In this document: positions 26,548 to 35,135 of the stretch, piece by piece
Layout of the letters: each line of letters begins with the position of its first letter
Numbering within the stretch: the first letter of the stretch is position 1
Source: Ohtaekwangia sp035628875
Lineage (GTDB): Bacteria; Bacteroidota; Bacteroidia; Cytophagales; Cyclobacteriaceae
Direction of reading: 5' to 3'
Assembly: GCA_035628875.1 (NCBI GenBank)
Contig: DASPIZ010000070.1
Coordinates: 1 to 64,000 of the forward strand
DNA length: 64,000 bases
Notes under the pieces: generated by a model
The model's database searches: none
Seen by the model: the letters and a program-made list of their open reading frames with translations, nothing else
What the model was told of the DNA's origin: nothing
Translations under genes and position numbers: made by a program

Positions 26548-27072
26548 ATGAGACGTCCACTCCGAAATTATTTCCGACCTGCCTTGTCCATTCTTGTCAT
26601 CCTCCTGCTTTTCGTGGGATCTGGTTGTAAGAGTAAAAAGAAAGCTATGGAAGCAGCCAACGCCGAAAAAGAAAGAGCACGTATAGAACAACAAGCTGCC
26701 CTTGATAGACAAAAACAAGAAGAACTGAAACAGCGGGAAGCTGCGGAAAAAGCGAGACTTGATGCAGAAGCCGCTGCCGCCGCCGCCGAGCCAGCAAAGC
26801 GACTGGATGTATACTTCAATGCAATTGCAAATTCCAATAATGTTAATTCTGCTAACAGCAGCATCAATGAGGCGCTATCCTTGTTTGCATCACCCCAAAC
26901 GCCTGTGCTGATCGTGATTAGTGAATCGGAAGGCCAAAAGGATTATGATAAACCCACCCGAATTATCGATTACCTGAATTATCTCAAAGATCAGAAAAAG
27001 AATATCAACAAGATCAGTGACCTGAAGTTTGATGCGTCGGGTAAGATCACAGAAATAGAATTAACTAAATAG
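26548..27072 (+). CDS. Lipoprotein with alanine/glutamate-rich coiled coil
   Basis: I chose the ATG at 26548 (MRRPLRNYF), giving 174 residues; the open frame extends 111 bases upstream but lacks signal features there. A lipoprotein signal peptide ends at VGSGC (cysteine near residue 27). A charged coiled coil (about 30-85) ends in a run of alanines, and a small C-terminal domain (about 88-174) contains TPVLIVISESEG and TRIIDYLNYLKDQKKN. The coiled coil suggests a periplasmic spacer. It heads a cluster of four exported proteins on the + strand, with 27 bases to the next gene. Confidence 0.72.
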   Translation: MRRPLRNYFRPALSILVILLLFVGSGCKSKKKAMEAANAEKERARIEQQAALDRQKQEELKQREAAEKARLDAEAAAAAAEPAKRLDVYFNAIANSNNVNSANSSINEALSLFASPQTPVLIVISESEGQKDYDKPTRIIDYLNYLKDQKKNINKISDLKFDASGKITEIELTK

Positions 27073-27099
27073 AACTAGTCACATTTTAAATAATACAAT

Positions 27100-27678
27100 A
27101 TGGTTCACCATAAGTTTTTATATACGTTACTTTTTAGTTTGTTATTTATGGGCACTGCCGCTGCCCAAACTGGCGAAATCAGTCCTGAACGGAAACAAGC
27201 CATTGATTCGCTGGCCTTGGAGAAAGTCCGCGATCTCAGTAAATACATTAGTATTATCGGTAACAAAGATACGCCATACTCTGAGGCGAGTCGTGTTATG
27301 GACCGTGCTGAAGAATTATTTGCATCAGACAGTGAGATGGGCGTTTCGTCTTTAAATCGCAAAGAGGTTACATATTATAAAGTCCGTAAATATTTTGAAC
27401 GGCTCATTGCCCTGAATTATAACCGCGTGACTATATCCTGGTATGATATCCATTACATCAGTGACCTGGAACGTCAACCCGATGGAAAATATGTTGGTGT
27501 GGTAACCATTTATCAGCGATTCGAAGGTGAGTCAGATGACGGGCTAAAATATAAAGACACAACCAAAAAGGATATTACGATCTACGTAGAACGGAAGAAA
27601 ACACAGATTCAGGGAAGAACGGTTGAGTTCTGGGATGTGTTGTTGGGTGACATTAAGGTGACTGAAACGAGTGCATGA
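27100..27678 (+). CDS. Exported hypothetical protein
   Basis: The 192-residue protein has a signal peptide cut near residue 23 (TAAAQ). The mature part has a helical start (ERKQAIDSLALEKVRDLSKY) followed by a beta-rich half with VTISWYDIHYISDLERQPDG and a C-terminal VERKKTQIQG. It overlaps the next gene by four bases (ATGA), so the two are translationally coupled. No family is recognised. Its paired beta strands resemble the N-terminal region of the LRR protein downstream, suggesting a common fold. Confidence 0.7.
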   Translation: MVHHKFLYTLLFSLLFMGTAAAQTGEISPERKQAIDSLALEKVRDLSKYISIIGNKDTPYSEASRVMDRAEELFASDSEMGVSSLNRKEVTYYKVRKYFERLIALNYNRVTISWYDIHYISDLERQPDGKYVGVVTIYQRFEGESDDGLKYKDTTKKDITIYVERKKTQIQGRTVEFWDVLLGDIKVTETSA

Positions 27679-28499
27679 GGTATATTAGTCTTTTTTTATT
27701 TCTTGTAATATCCGGAGTATCCATATCATCGACGGCACAGATCGTTGGTGATATGGACGATGAAAGTAAACTATACGCGGAGACAAAACAGGTTAACCAG
27801 TTCTTCCGCAGATTCAATGGTGAAGAGGATGAAAAAGGTGAGCGATATTATGCAAAGGATAAAGAATACCGCAGTGTGAGGTTGCGAAAGAAATACCTCG
27901 GTATCTTGTTCGACAAGGCCAATAATGGCATTAACCCTACGCTGCAGATCGACTTTGCAAAAGACGTTCTTGATAAAACCCTTTTGCTTGATTTTCATGG
28001 CGGAAACTGGTTTTCTGAAGTGCATACCAATTTTACCATGAATGGGAAAAATCAATCGGTTGTTTTATTCATGCAGTTGGAAAAAGATCATGCGGGAAGC
28101 AAGTGGGTGATCAGTCACGTGTTCGCGGACATGTTTGAACCTTATTTTCAGCGTGATACTTCACGTGTGGGACAGTTTCTTCATCCGTTAAGTCATGAGC
28201 TGGCATTTATGAATTTACGAAAAGCATTCACCAACGACAGCATCAGTCAATTTACGGTAAAGCGTTTTAGGCCGGATCATCTTTCAATTTTTTTATACGA
28301 GATCAAAAAAGGAAATCTTAAGTTTAAAAGTGTTGAACAGGTGAAGTTTCATTTTTTTCAGCTTGATGGCTGGTATTTTGAATTATCGGAATTTAACAGG
28401 CCGGGATACAATACAGGGTGGCTTATCTCCAACCTGGTAAAAGTGAACAACGATGCTGAGAAGGACCTGCTCAAAAATCATCTCTATTATGAAAAGTAG
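27675..28499 (+). CDS. Exported hypothetical protein
   Basis: The 274-residue protein begins with a signal peptide (about 1-22, ending STAQ). The mature part includes VNQFFRRFNGEED near its start, a beta strand block with NFTMNGKNQSVVLFMQLEKD, and FFQLDGWYFELSEFNRPGYN near the C terminus. It is coupled upstream by a four-base overlap, and overlaps the start of the LRR gene by 11 bases. No family is recognised; context suggests a periplasmic or surface partner of the LRR protein. Confidence 0.7.
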   Translation: MRYISLFLFLVISGVSISSTAQIVGDMDDESKLYAETKQVNQFFRRFNGEEDEKGERYYAKDKEYRSVRLRKKYLGILFDKANNGINPTLQIDFAKDVLDKTLLLDFHGGNWFSEVHTNFTMNGKNQSVVLFMQLEKDHAGSKWVISHVFADMFEPYFQRDTSRVGQFLHPLSHELAFMNLRKAFTNDSISQFTVKRFRPDHLSIFLYEIKKGNLKFKSVEQVKFHFFQLDGWYFELSEFNRPGYNTGWLISNLVKVNNDAEKDLLKNHLYYEK

Positions 28500-30921
28500 A
28501 ATGCGGCAGATGTTGCTGCTGCCCCTGCTGATGTTGGTTCTGTTGGAGACCAATGCACAGGCGCTAAAAGGAGAGGCTGCGAAACATGAGCCTAAGGTTA
28601 GAGACATGGTGGCTTTCCTCGAGTATATGCTCAACACCTTAGGCAATGAGAAAACGTCGGCCCGTGATAAAGATGTGTTGATCACGCAAAGTTATACGAA
28701 GATCTTCCGGGATGCGAAAGTGCAGATTGAAGATGACCTTGTTGAAAAACGAAATGTGATCACCAATAAAGATGTTCCGGCTTATCTAAAAGACGTGGAT
28801 TTCTTTTTTACCAATGTGAAATTTGAGTTTCATATTGAGTCTATTCAAAGTGAGGAGACCACTGCGGACAAATTGTTTTATAAAGTCAAGTTGACCCGAA
28901 ACCTGAAAGGTACCACCGTTGAAGGCAAGGAAATCAACAACACCATGCCCCGATACATTGAGATCAATTACAACCCACAAGATCAGGATCTAAAGATCGT
29001 AAGCATCTATACAAATGAATTTGATGAACGGGAGGCGCTCGAATCGTGGTGGAATGGGCTGTCCCACGAATGGCAATCCATTTTCAGACGAAGTATTAAT
29101 CTTACAGATAGTATCACATTAAAAGATATTAAGCGGATGACCACGATTGATTCGCTCAATCTTAGTAATAATAAGTTTATTCAGCGTATTGAACCGCTGA
29201 GCCAGCTGTTGAGCCTGGCCCATCTGAATCTTGCAAATACCAACATAACCGACGTGAGTCCTATAAGAAATCTCACAGAGCTGGTTTACCTTAATTTGTC
29301 GGATACCCGTATCGTTGATATCTCACCGCTCCGTTATTCTGCCAAGCTCGTCACTTTAAATGTCGCCGGCACAGATGTTGCGGATATCGCAGTAGTTGAG
29401 CAATTGGTAAACCTTCGCCAACTGGAATTGGCCCATACCCCCGTCGTTGATTTTTCATCATTGGATTTTCTCGACAGTCTTCGGTACCTTGATGTATCGT
29501 CCACGGCGCTTACAACCCTAGAAGTATTAGGTGTAGCCCCTGCGTTAGTGCAACTGAATGTTTCCAGGACCGCCCTTTCGGATGTTACTGATGTCGGGAC
29601 TTTTGCAAACCTGGAATCCCTTAATCTCGATAGCTTGCCTGTCTCTGACATCACTGAGATCGGTAAATTAAAAAAATTAGAAGTATTGTATCTCAATCAT
29701 ACGGCCGTTACTTCGTTAGAACCATTGCGCAATCTTAAAACGCTGGAAAGAGTTTACTGTGATAATACACCCATCGATCAATCTGCCGCGAATGCATTTA
29801 TGGAAGCAAATCCCAACACACTTGTTATTTTCGATTCTGAAGATGTAAGGGGATGGTGGAGTGAACTGTCAGCCTCATGGAAACAACTGCTCGGACGGAC
29901 TGCTGGAATCTCAGCTACACCTTCTAAAGAGGAACTAGCCAGGGTTACAAATCTTGACTCGATAAATTTTGCATATGATGTTTCAATCCGTGATTTGGAA
30001 CCGCTGCGTGCATTGCCGAAGCTTCGTGTAATTATAGCGAACAAAACCATTATCAGTGATTTAACACCACTTGCCGCGCTAAGGCATGTCCAAAAAATGG
30101 ACATTAGTAATACGAGGATTTCTGATCTCTCTGTATTAGCATCATTTAAAGCGCTTAAAGAGTTGCATGCTGAAAACCTGTCCATACAGAATTTCGATAC
30201 ACTCGCTGTTATTTCCAGCATGAAAAAAATGTATGTAGACGGATGTAACATCCGGAATGGTCAGGTGCAAGCGTTTCTGCGTCACAATCCGGAATGTCTT
30301 GTGGTTTATAAAACTGCAGAGCTTGAACAATGGTGGAATAACGTTTCGTCAACCTGGAAGCAGGCGTTTCAAAAACAACTGCCAATGCAGTCACCTTTTG
30401 TACGTGAATACCTTCACCGCCTTGTTGAGTTGGAAAAAGTACAGCTTGCGAACATCGCGGTAGATGATCTTACTGTTTTTGATCAGTTTATCCGCCTGAA
30501 GGAATTGTCATTTTCGGGGACTCACATCAATAGTCTGGGGCCTTTGTTCCGGCATCGCACACTGGAAGTATTACGTGTTAATGATAATCCGGTACGAAAT
30601 CTTGGGCCACTGGCAGAACTTGGAAATCTGCGGGAACTCGATATTTCCAATACGGCTGTTGATGACCTGGAAGTTCTTAAAAATCTGCAGCAGCTTACTG
30701 TGCTGAACTGCGCTGGTACACAAATTAAAAAGCTGAACACCCTGGAAAAGATTAAAGGATTGGAGTCCCTGGATTGTTCCAATACGGAAGTAAAGAGCTT
30801 AAATCCGGTTTCGGATCTTTCGCTGAGCACATTAAAATGTTACAATACACGGATTTCGGCACGCAAGGTAGAGCAGTTTAAAACTAAAAACCCGGAGTGT
30901 AAGGTAACTTATTACCGTTAA
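28489..30921 (+). CDS. Exported leucine-rich repeat protein with threefold super-repeat
   Basis: From the ATG at 28489 the protein has 810 residues; 28501 is an alternative start. A signal peptide (about 1-24) and an N-terminal domain of about 160 residues precede the repeats. The rest is divided into three blocks, each opened by a WW-x4-S-x2-W cap (tryptophan pairs at about 187, 456 and 615), followed by internalin-like 22-residue leucine-rich repeats with LxxLxLxxTxIxDISPL. Each block closes with a NP-x-x-x-V motif (NPNTLVIF, NPECLVVY, NPECKVTY). LRR proteins bind other proteins. No type IX sorting domain is present, so the site is probably periplasm or outer membrane. Its stop shares bases with the next gene's stop. 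Confidence 0.82.
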   Translation: MKSRMRQMLLLPLLMLVLLETNAQALKGEAAKHEPKVRDMVAFLEYMLNTLGNEKTSARDKDVLITQSYTKIFRDAKVQIEDDLVEKRNVITNKDVPAYLKDVDFFFTNVKFEFHIESIQSEETTADKLFYKVKLTRNLKGTTVEGKEINNTMPRYIEINYNPQDQDLKIVSIYTNEFDEREALESWWNGLSHEWQSIFRRSINLTDSITLKDIKRMTTIDSLNLSNNKFIQRIEPLSQLLSLAHLNLANTNITDVSPIRNLTELVYLNLSDTRIVDISPLRYSAKLVTLNVAGTDVADIAVVEQLVNLRQLELAHTPVVDFSSLDFLDSLRYLDVSSTALTTLEVLGVAPALVQLNVSRTALSDVTDVGTFANLESLNLDSLPVSDITEIGKLKKLEVLYLNHTAVTSLEPLRNLKTLERVYCDNTPIDQSAANAFMEANPNTLVIFDSEDVRGWWSELSASWKQLLGRTAGISATPSKEELARVTNLDSINFAYDVSIRDLEPLRALPKLRVIIANKTIISDLTPLAALRHVQKMDISNTRISDLSVLASFKALKELHAENLSIQNFDTLAVISSMKKMYVDGCNIRNGQVQAFLRHNPECLVVYKTAELEQWWNNVSSTWKQAFQKQLPMQSPFVREYLHRLVELEKVQLANIAVDDLTVFDQFIRLKELSFSGTHINSLGPLFRHRTLEVLRVNDNPVRNLGPLAELGNLRELDISNTAVDDLEVLKNLQQLTVLNCAGTQIKKLNTLEKIKGLESLDCSNTEVKSLNPVSDLSLSTLKCYNTRISARKVEQFKTKNPECKVTYYR

Positions 30922-31295
30922 TTATCCGGTTTATGCAGGCCTAGTTTCCTAAGTGTTTTAGCCAGCTTCTGAGGGTCTATTGGCTTTGCCATAAAAGCAT
31001 CCACACCAAGTTTAAGTGCAAGTTTAATAATTTCCTCTTCATCATCGGAGGATATCATGATGATGGGAATGTTCTTTTTCTGTTCTACGCGTACCAGGTG
31101 AAGAATTTCATCGCCGTTGTGGAATGGCATGTGTATGTCGGTAATAATGCCGTCGAAATCATGTTGTGTCCGAAGCAGGTGCAGGGCGGTTTCCCCTTCT
31201 TTAACATAAATACCTTCGATACGCTCATTCTCGAGTGCCACCTGGATTACCTTCAGCACAATTTCGTCGTCTTCACAAACAAGGATCTTCTTCAT
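30918..31295 (-). CDS. Single-domain response regulator
   Basis: The 125-residue protein is one receiver domain with acidic residues E8-D10 at the metal site, phospho-acceptor D53 in ITDIHMPF and K104 in MAKPID. It has no output domain, so it acts by protein contact or as a phosphate relay. It is convergent with the LRR gene; the two stop codons overlap in a TTAA. No kinase is adjacent. Confidence 0.87.
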   Translation of the reverse strand: MKKILVCEDDEIVLKVIQVALENERIEGIYVKEGETALHLLRTQHDFDGIITDIHMPFHNGDEILHLVRVEQKKNIPIIMISSDDEEEIIKLALKLGVDAFMAKPIDPQKLAKTLRKLGLHKPDN

Positions 31296-31425
31296 AAGCG
31301 TAGTGTTCAGCTCCCAAAGTAATTGAAATTTTCGATTTAAACCGTCTTGTGCGCCCCGTAGCGAACTATGTGAAAAAAAATATAGGTTGTATGGAGGAAT
31401 GTATTGGTGGTCTTACCGGTCAAAG

Positions 31426-31466
31426 AAAGAGGCTGTCCCAAAATTGAGACAGCCTCTTTTCTTTTT
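31426..31466 (+). terminator. Strong stem-loop near the SWIB gene
   Basis: A perfect 12-bp stem (AAAGAGGCTGTC / GACAGCCTCTTT) with a 10-base loop is followed on the + strand by TCTTTTTTC. It lies 17 bases beyond the stop of the minus-strand SWIB gene, where the U-rich tract is weaker. It probably terminates in both directions. Confidence 0.65.
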
Positions 31467-31482
31467 TCAGCAGCGTGATAAA

Positions 31483-31932
31483 CTACTTAACGTGTTTATT
31501 CACAACCTTAGCTAACTCGAACATAGAGACCTGACCTTTGCCAGCGAAAACTGCTTTCAGTTTATCATCGGCATTGATCATCCTTCTGTTTTTCTGATCC
31601 TGGAGTTTGTTCTTTTTGATGTAATCCCAGATCTTTTTGATGATCTCTGTTCTTGGAAGTGGTTTGCTGCCTACTACTTCCGCTAATGTTTGACTAGGTG
31701 TTAGCGGAGCCATGAAGGCAGCGTTGGGTTTTCGAGCGGATTTTTTCTTACCACTCTTCTTCGCGCGTTTTTTGGCGCCTTTCTTGGCAGCTTTCTTAGC
31801 GCCTTTTTTAGCAGCTTTCTTGGCTACTTTTTTTGCGCCTTTCTTAGCTACTTTTTTCGCGCCTTTCTTTGCGGCTTTTTTCGCCGGTCTTTTTGCTGCT
31901 TTCTTAGCAGACTTTTTCGCTGTTTTTGCCAT
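31483..31932 (-). CDS. SWIB-domain protein with histone H1-like tail
   Basis: The 149-residue protein has an N-terminal tail (about 1-70) built almost only from lysine and alanine in KKAAKKGAKK-type repeats, like eukaryotic histone H1 tails and bacterial H1-like proteins. A SWIB/MDM2 domain follows (about 75-149) with KPLPRTEIIKKIWDYIKKNK and FELAKVVNKHVK. Such proteins are abundant in Bacteroidota and Chlamydiota and bind DNA through the tail, probably compacting the nucleoid. The tail repeats make the DNA internally repetitive (31720-31930), which can be mistaken for a reading frame on the other strand. Confidence 0.9.
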   Translation of the reverse strand: MAKTAKKSAKKAAKRPAKKAAKKGAKKVAKKGAKKVAKKAAKKGAKKAAKKGAKKRAKKSGKKKSARKPNAAFMAPLTPSQTLAEVVGSKPLPRTEIIKKIWDYIKKNKLQDQKNRRMINADDKLKAVFAGKGQVSMFELAKVVNKHVK

Positions 31933-31954
31933 AGCGTTTTTTTGTTTTTGTTAA

Positions 31955-32644
31955 TAAATAAAATAAAGTTTTAAAATTCAGAACCACAAATTCTCATAGG
32001 TAAACCGGTTGTAAATATACCATGCATAAGCATTTGGTTGTATAGATGCGCTCAATCTCCTGTGATCATTCACCGTCCGTGAATCTTAAATCAATCTAAA
32101 AATACATGGGTATTTTCAATTATCCTAATACCTGTATCTTCATACTAAATTATCTTGCCAACGTTACGGCTGAAAAATGAATTGTATTGGTGTTGTTAAT
32201 CTTTGAAAGACACAATCCTCATAGGGTAAATCTGAAATTTTATGATCGGTGTGTGCTGATGCTATCATTCATAAGCGTCGGAAGAACAGAAAATTTTATT
32301 GATAAATTCCAAATTACATACGCCTATTTAATGGGTAGATTTGAAATACCCATGATGAAAGGAGGTGTTTTTCAGAGGGAAATACAGAATTATCGTCATG
32401 GTTTAAGTTTTGGGAGCATTGCATCGTTGGGTGTCAAAAGCGTAACCATCGGCTTATATGAAGAAGAATCGCAGGGAGATCACAGGTTGTTTTAGAGACA
32501 TGTTACCCTTGACAGGTCGCTCAGTGGCTGACTTTATACGGTGAGTTCCGGTTGTTGATAGGAAACAAGGTGAAACTTTTACATCGTCGATGTCAGACAT
32601 CAAATGAAATAAATATTCTTAGTTGCGTTTAAAGATAAGCGACA
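31955..32644. other. Intergenic gap, 690 bases, no convincing gene
   Basis: A + strand reading frame of 102 codons (32187-32495) exists here but has no signal peptide, domain or coding-like pattern, and the surrounding DNA is AT-rich with irregular composition. I regard it as non-coding. The region may hold promoters for the SWIB gene. Confidence 0.45.
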
Positions 32645-32677
32645 ATAAAAAAGCCACTCTCAGTTTTGAAGTGGCTT
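32645..32677 (-). terminator. Terminator of the cold-shock-domain gene
   Basis: On the minus strand an 8-bp stem (AAGCCACT / AGTGGCTT) with an 11-base loop is followed by TTTTTTATT. It lies 23 bases after the stop of the cold-shock gene. Confidence 0.75.
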
Positions 32678-32700
32678 ATGTTATGTCTTGAAGACCGGTG

Positions 32701-33156
32701 TTAGTTAACCAGTTTCACCTTGATGGCGCTAAGTCCCTTAAAACCCATTTCAGTTTCAAAGGTTACTTTATCGTTTTCCTTGATGGTAACCGTAAGTGCA
32801 TTGGCGTGCACAAAAATACTTTCCTGTGTCTGGATATCTTTGATGAAGCCATAACCCTTCGCGCTATTAAAGAAGGTTACCCGACCTTTTCTCACAGCAT
32901 TTACCGGTTCCATACCATCGATGTTGCGTGAACCGATGACAATGTCTTCTTCTTTGATTACCCGCTTTTTAGTAGGATCAGGAGGAGTGGAGGTGATGTT
33001 TCCATTTTCGTCAACGTATGCCAGCATGTCTTCTAGCGAAGATCCTTCTCTGGCGTTGGCTCTGCGTTCTTCCTTACGCTGTTCTTTCTCTTTTCTTTTC
33101 TGAATCTTCTTTTTTTCGTTCTCTTTTTTGTTGAATGTCTCTCCCGACTTGGCCAT
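32701..33156 (-). CDS. Cold-shock domain protein with basic N-terminal extension
   Basis: The 151-residue protein has an unusually long lysine/arginine/glutamate-rich tail (about 1-40), a linker, and a cold-shock domain in the C-terminal 66 residues. RNP1 is visible as GYGFIKDI and RNP2 as SIFVHA, preceded by RKGRVTFFNSAK. Cold-shock domains bind single-stranded RNA and DNA and melt structures. The basic tail is longer than in classic 70-residue Csp proteins and would add nonspecific RNA binding. It lies near a DEAD-box helicase and a desaturase on the opposite strand. Confidence 0.9.
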   Translation of the reverse strand: MAKSGETFNKKENEKKKIQKRKEKEQRKEERRANAREGSSLEDMLAYVDENGNITSTPPDPTKKRVIKEEDIVIGSRNIDGMEPVNAVRKGRVTFFNSAKGYGFIKDIQTQESIFVHANALTVTIKENDKVTFETEMGFKGLSAIKVKLVN

Positions 33157-33352
33157 AAATGTTTTTCCTGGTGATTAAATGTAATAAAATGAAATTGGTG
33201 ATCCTGCTAAAATCGGCTGCAAGGTACACAATTTGCAACGACTATTAAGCAATAATAATTCCGTGAAGTAAGGACAAATTATCCAAAATTGTTATATCCG
33301 CACAATATGATCACGCGACAGGAGGGAGAATAAGATCGTTTTTGGCTCGGAA

Positions 33353-33676
33353 TCAGCTGATTTTGCTCACGCGAAGAACAAATTGCTTATCCATGGTGAA
33401 TTCATAAGTCGCAGTCGACATTAATTCATTGGCTTTCGGAGAATCCTGAAGAATAGATAATAGGTTCTGTGCAATAATGGAAGTCTTGATGTTGTTTACA
33501 GCTTTCCCGTTACTGGCCTGTAAAGTGAATGAATAACCGCCTTTTTCCTTTGCGTTTAAAGCACGAAACTCATGTGCCGACATATTGTATTGTTGGGATT
33601 CTTCACCAGACGACATCATTAAACGTAAAATCACAGGACGGTACTTATGCCAAACAGGAGTATACACACTTTGCAT
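33353..33676 (-). CDS. Conserved hypothetical protein
   Basis: The 107-residue protein starts with VWHKYRPVILRLMM, contains KGGYSFTLQASNG in its middle and ends with YEFTMDKQFVLRVSKI. There is no signal peptide. I recall similar uncharacterised proteins in Cytophagales with the same W-x-KY-x-PVI start and a C-terminal ISMNxKFxL pattern. Function unknown. Confidence 0.65.
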   Translation of the reverse strand: MQSVYTPVWHKYRPVILRLMMSSGEESQQYNMSAHEFRALNAKEKGGYSFTLQASNGKAVNNIKTSIIAQNLLSILQDSPKANELMSTATYEFTMDKQFVLRVSKIS

Positions 33677-34010
33677 TGAATATGAAGATTAAGGGGTCAA
33701 AATAAAGTAAAAGAATTGACTTTAAAGAAGATAAACTTGAATAATAGCTAGAACTCGCCGTATTTATACCTCACTGCACGGTTGTAATTTCTATTATCGC
33801 CGTAAAAGCGATACTTTTATGTTTCAGTAATCGACATTTTTTCTAAGGCGACGTTACTTAAATTTTTTTCGCTTGTGTTAAAATTGTATGCTTGCTGCGT
33901 GCGTATTTACCACAGCCTGAATTAAACCGGACTTGTTATTGTTTCATTACAGCTCCGTACTTCAGTAAAAGGCGGGAACGCATTTATACCCTTTATTTAG
34001 CACCATTAAC
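33677..34010. other. Divergent intergenic gap, possible long leader of the helicase gene
   Basis: A 334-base gap between divergent genes. No gene seen. It would allow a long 5' leader for the helicase mRNA, as is common for cold-induced genes, but no structure or promoter could be fixed by eye. Confidence 0.35.
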
Positions 34011-35129
34011 ATGTCATTCGCTGATTTCAATTTAAGTCCACCGATTACAAAAGCCCTGGAAGAGAAAGGCTATACCACGCCAACACCTATTCAGGAGAAA
34101 GCAATACCGGAAATTATTACAGGGAGAGATGTACTGGGATGTGCTCAGACTGGAACCGGAAAAACGGCCGCGTTTTGTATTCCAATTTTACAGCGGCTGT
34201 TGAGACGATCACCTACACGCGGCATTCGCGCCCTAATCCTTACACCAACACGTGAGTTGGCTATTCAGGTGTCTGAAAACCTGGCCTTGTATGGTAAGTA
34301 CTTACCATTCCGGCATACGCTCGTCTATGGTGGAGTGTCTCAGTTCCACCAGGTACAGCAAATTCGCAACGGAGTCGATATCCTAGTGGCAACACCCGGA
34401 AGATTGATGGATCTCGTTAGCCAAAGGGTGCTATCGATCAAGGACCTGGAAATTCTTGTGTTGGATGAAGCTGATCGAATGCTCGACATGGGTTTTATAC
34501 ACGACATTAAAAAGATTATTGCCCTCACTCCGCCGGTAAGACAAAACATCTTTTTTTCTGCAACGATGCCAGCCGAAATTCAGGACATGGTTTCTTCCTT
34601 TTTGAAAAATCCGGTGAAAATACGGATTCAGGGTGCAGAAAAGGAGGTTGAAAATATTCATCAATCGGTTTATTTTGTCGATCGCAGTCATAAACGTGCA
34701 CTGTTGAAACACATTATCAACGAACAGGATATGCGCAATGTGCTGGTGTTCACACGAACTAAATACGGAGCGGATAAAATTGCGAAAGACCTCAACAAAG
34801 CAGGTATTTCGGCAGAATCATTTCATGGTGATAAATCTCAAAATGCCCGGGTAAGAGCGCTGAATAACTTTAAACTAAACACGACACGCGTTCTTGTTGC
34901 AACTGACATTGCAGCACGCGGTATTGATATTTTGAATTTGCCTTATGTGATTAACTTCGAGCTTCCACCTTCGCAGGAAACCTATACTCATCGCATTGGT
35001 CGTACCGGAAGAGCCGGCGCAAAAGGTTCCGCTGTTTCTTTGTGTGATGCCGAAGAGCGTGGATATCTTAAAAATATCAGCAAAGTGTCTGCGAATGATA
35101 TACAAATTATGGATCACCCCTTCTCCTGA
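34011..35129 (+). CDS. DEAD-box RNA helicase, RhlE-like core
   Basis: The 372-residue protein consists of just the two RecA-like helicase domains. Motifs are in order: Q motif (TPTPIQEKAIP), I (AQTGTGKT), Ia (PTRELA), II (DEAD in VLDEADRMLD), III (SAT), IV-V (VATDIAARGID) and VI (HRIGRTGRAG). The basic C-terminal extension typical of RhlE is absent, and the protein ends 45 residues after motif VI. DEAD-box proteins unwind short RNA duplexes and aid ribosome assembly and RNA decay, often in the cold. The desaturase gene begins six bases after its stop. Confidence 0.93.
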   Translation: MSFADFNLSPPITKALEEKGYTTPTPIQEKAIPEIITGRDVLGCAQTGTGKTAAFCIPILQRLLRRSPTRGIRALILTPTRELAIQVSENLALYGKYLPFRHTLVYGGVSQFHQVQQIRNGVDILVATPGRLMDLVSQRVLSIKDLEILVLDEADRMLDMGFIHDIKKIIALTPPVRQNIFFSATMPAEIQDMVSSFLKNPVKIRIQGAEKEVENIHQSVYFVDRSHKRALLKHIINEQDMRNVLVFTRTKYGADKIAKDLNKAGISAESFHGDKSQNARVRALNNFKLNTTRVLVATDIAARGIDILNLPYVINFELPPSQETYTHRIGRTGRAGAKGSAVSLCDAEERGYLKNISKVSANDIQIMDHPFS

Positions 35130-35135
35130 AAATAC

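Noticed and set aside
31712..31954. Open reading frame on the + strand made of Phe/Ala/Leu repeats
   Set aside because: It is the antisense image of the lysine/alanine tail of the SWIB gene; the repetitive codons keep the opposite frame open.
32187..32495. 102-codon reading frame on the + strand
   Set aside because: No signal, domain or plausible coding pattern in AT-rich intergenic DNA; the length is not unusual by chance.
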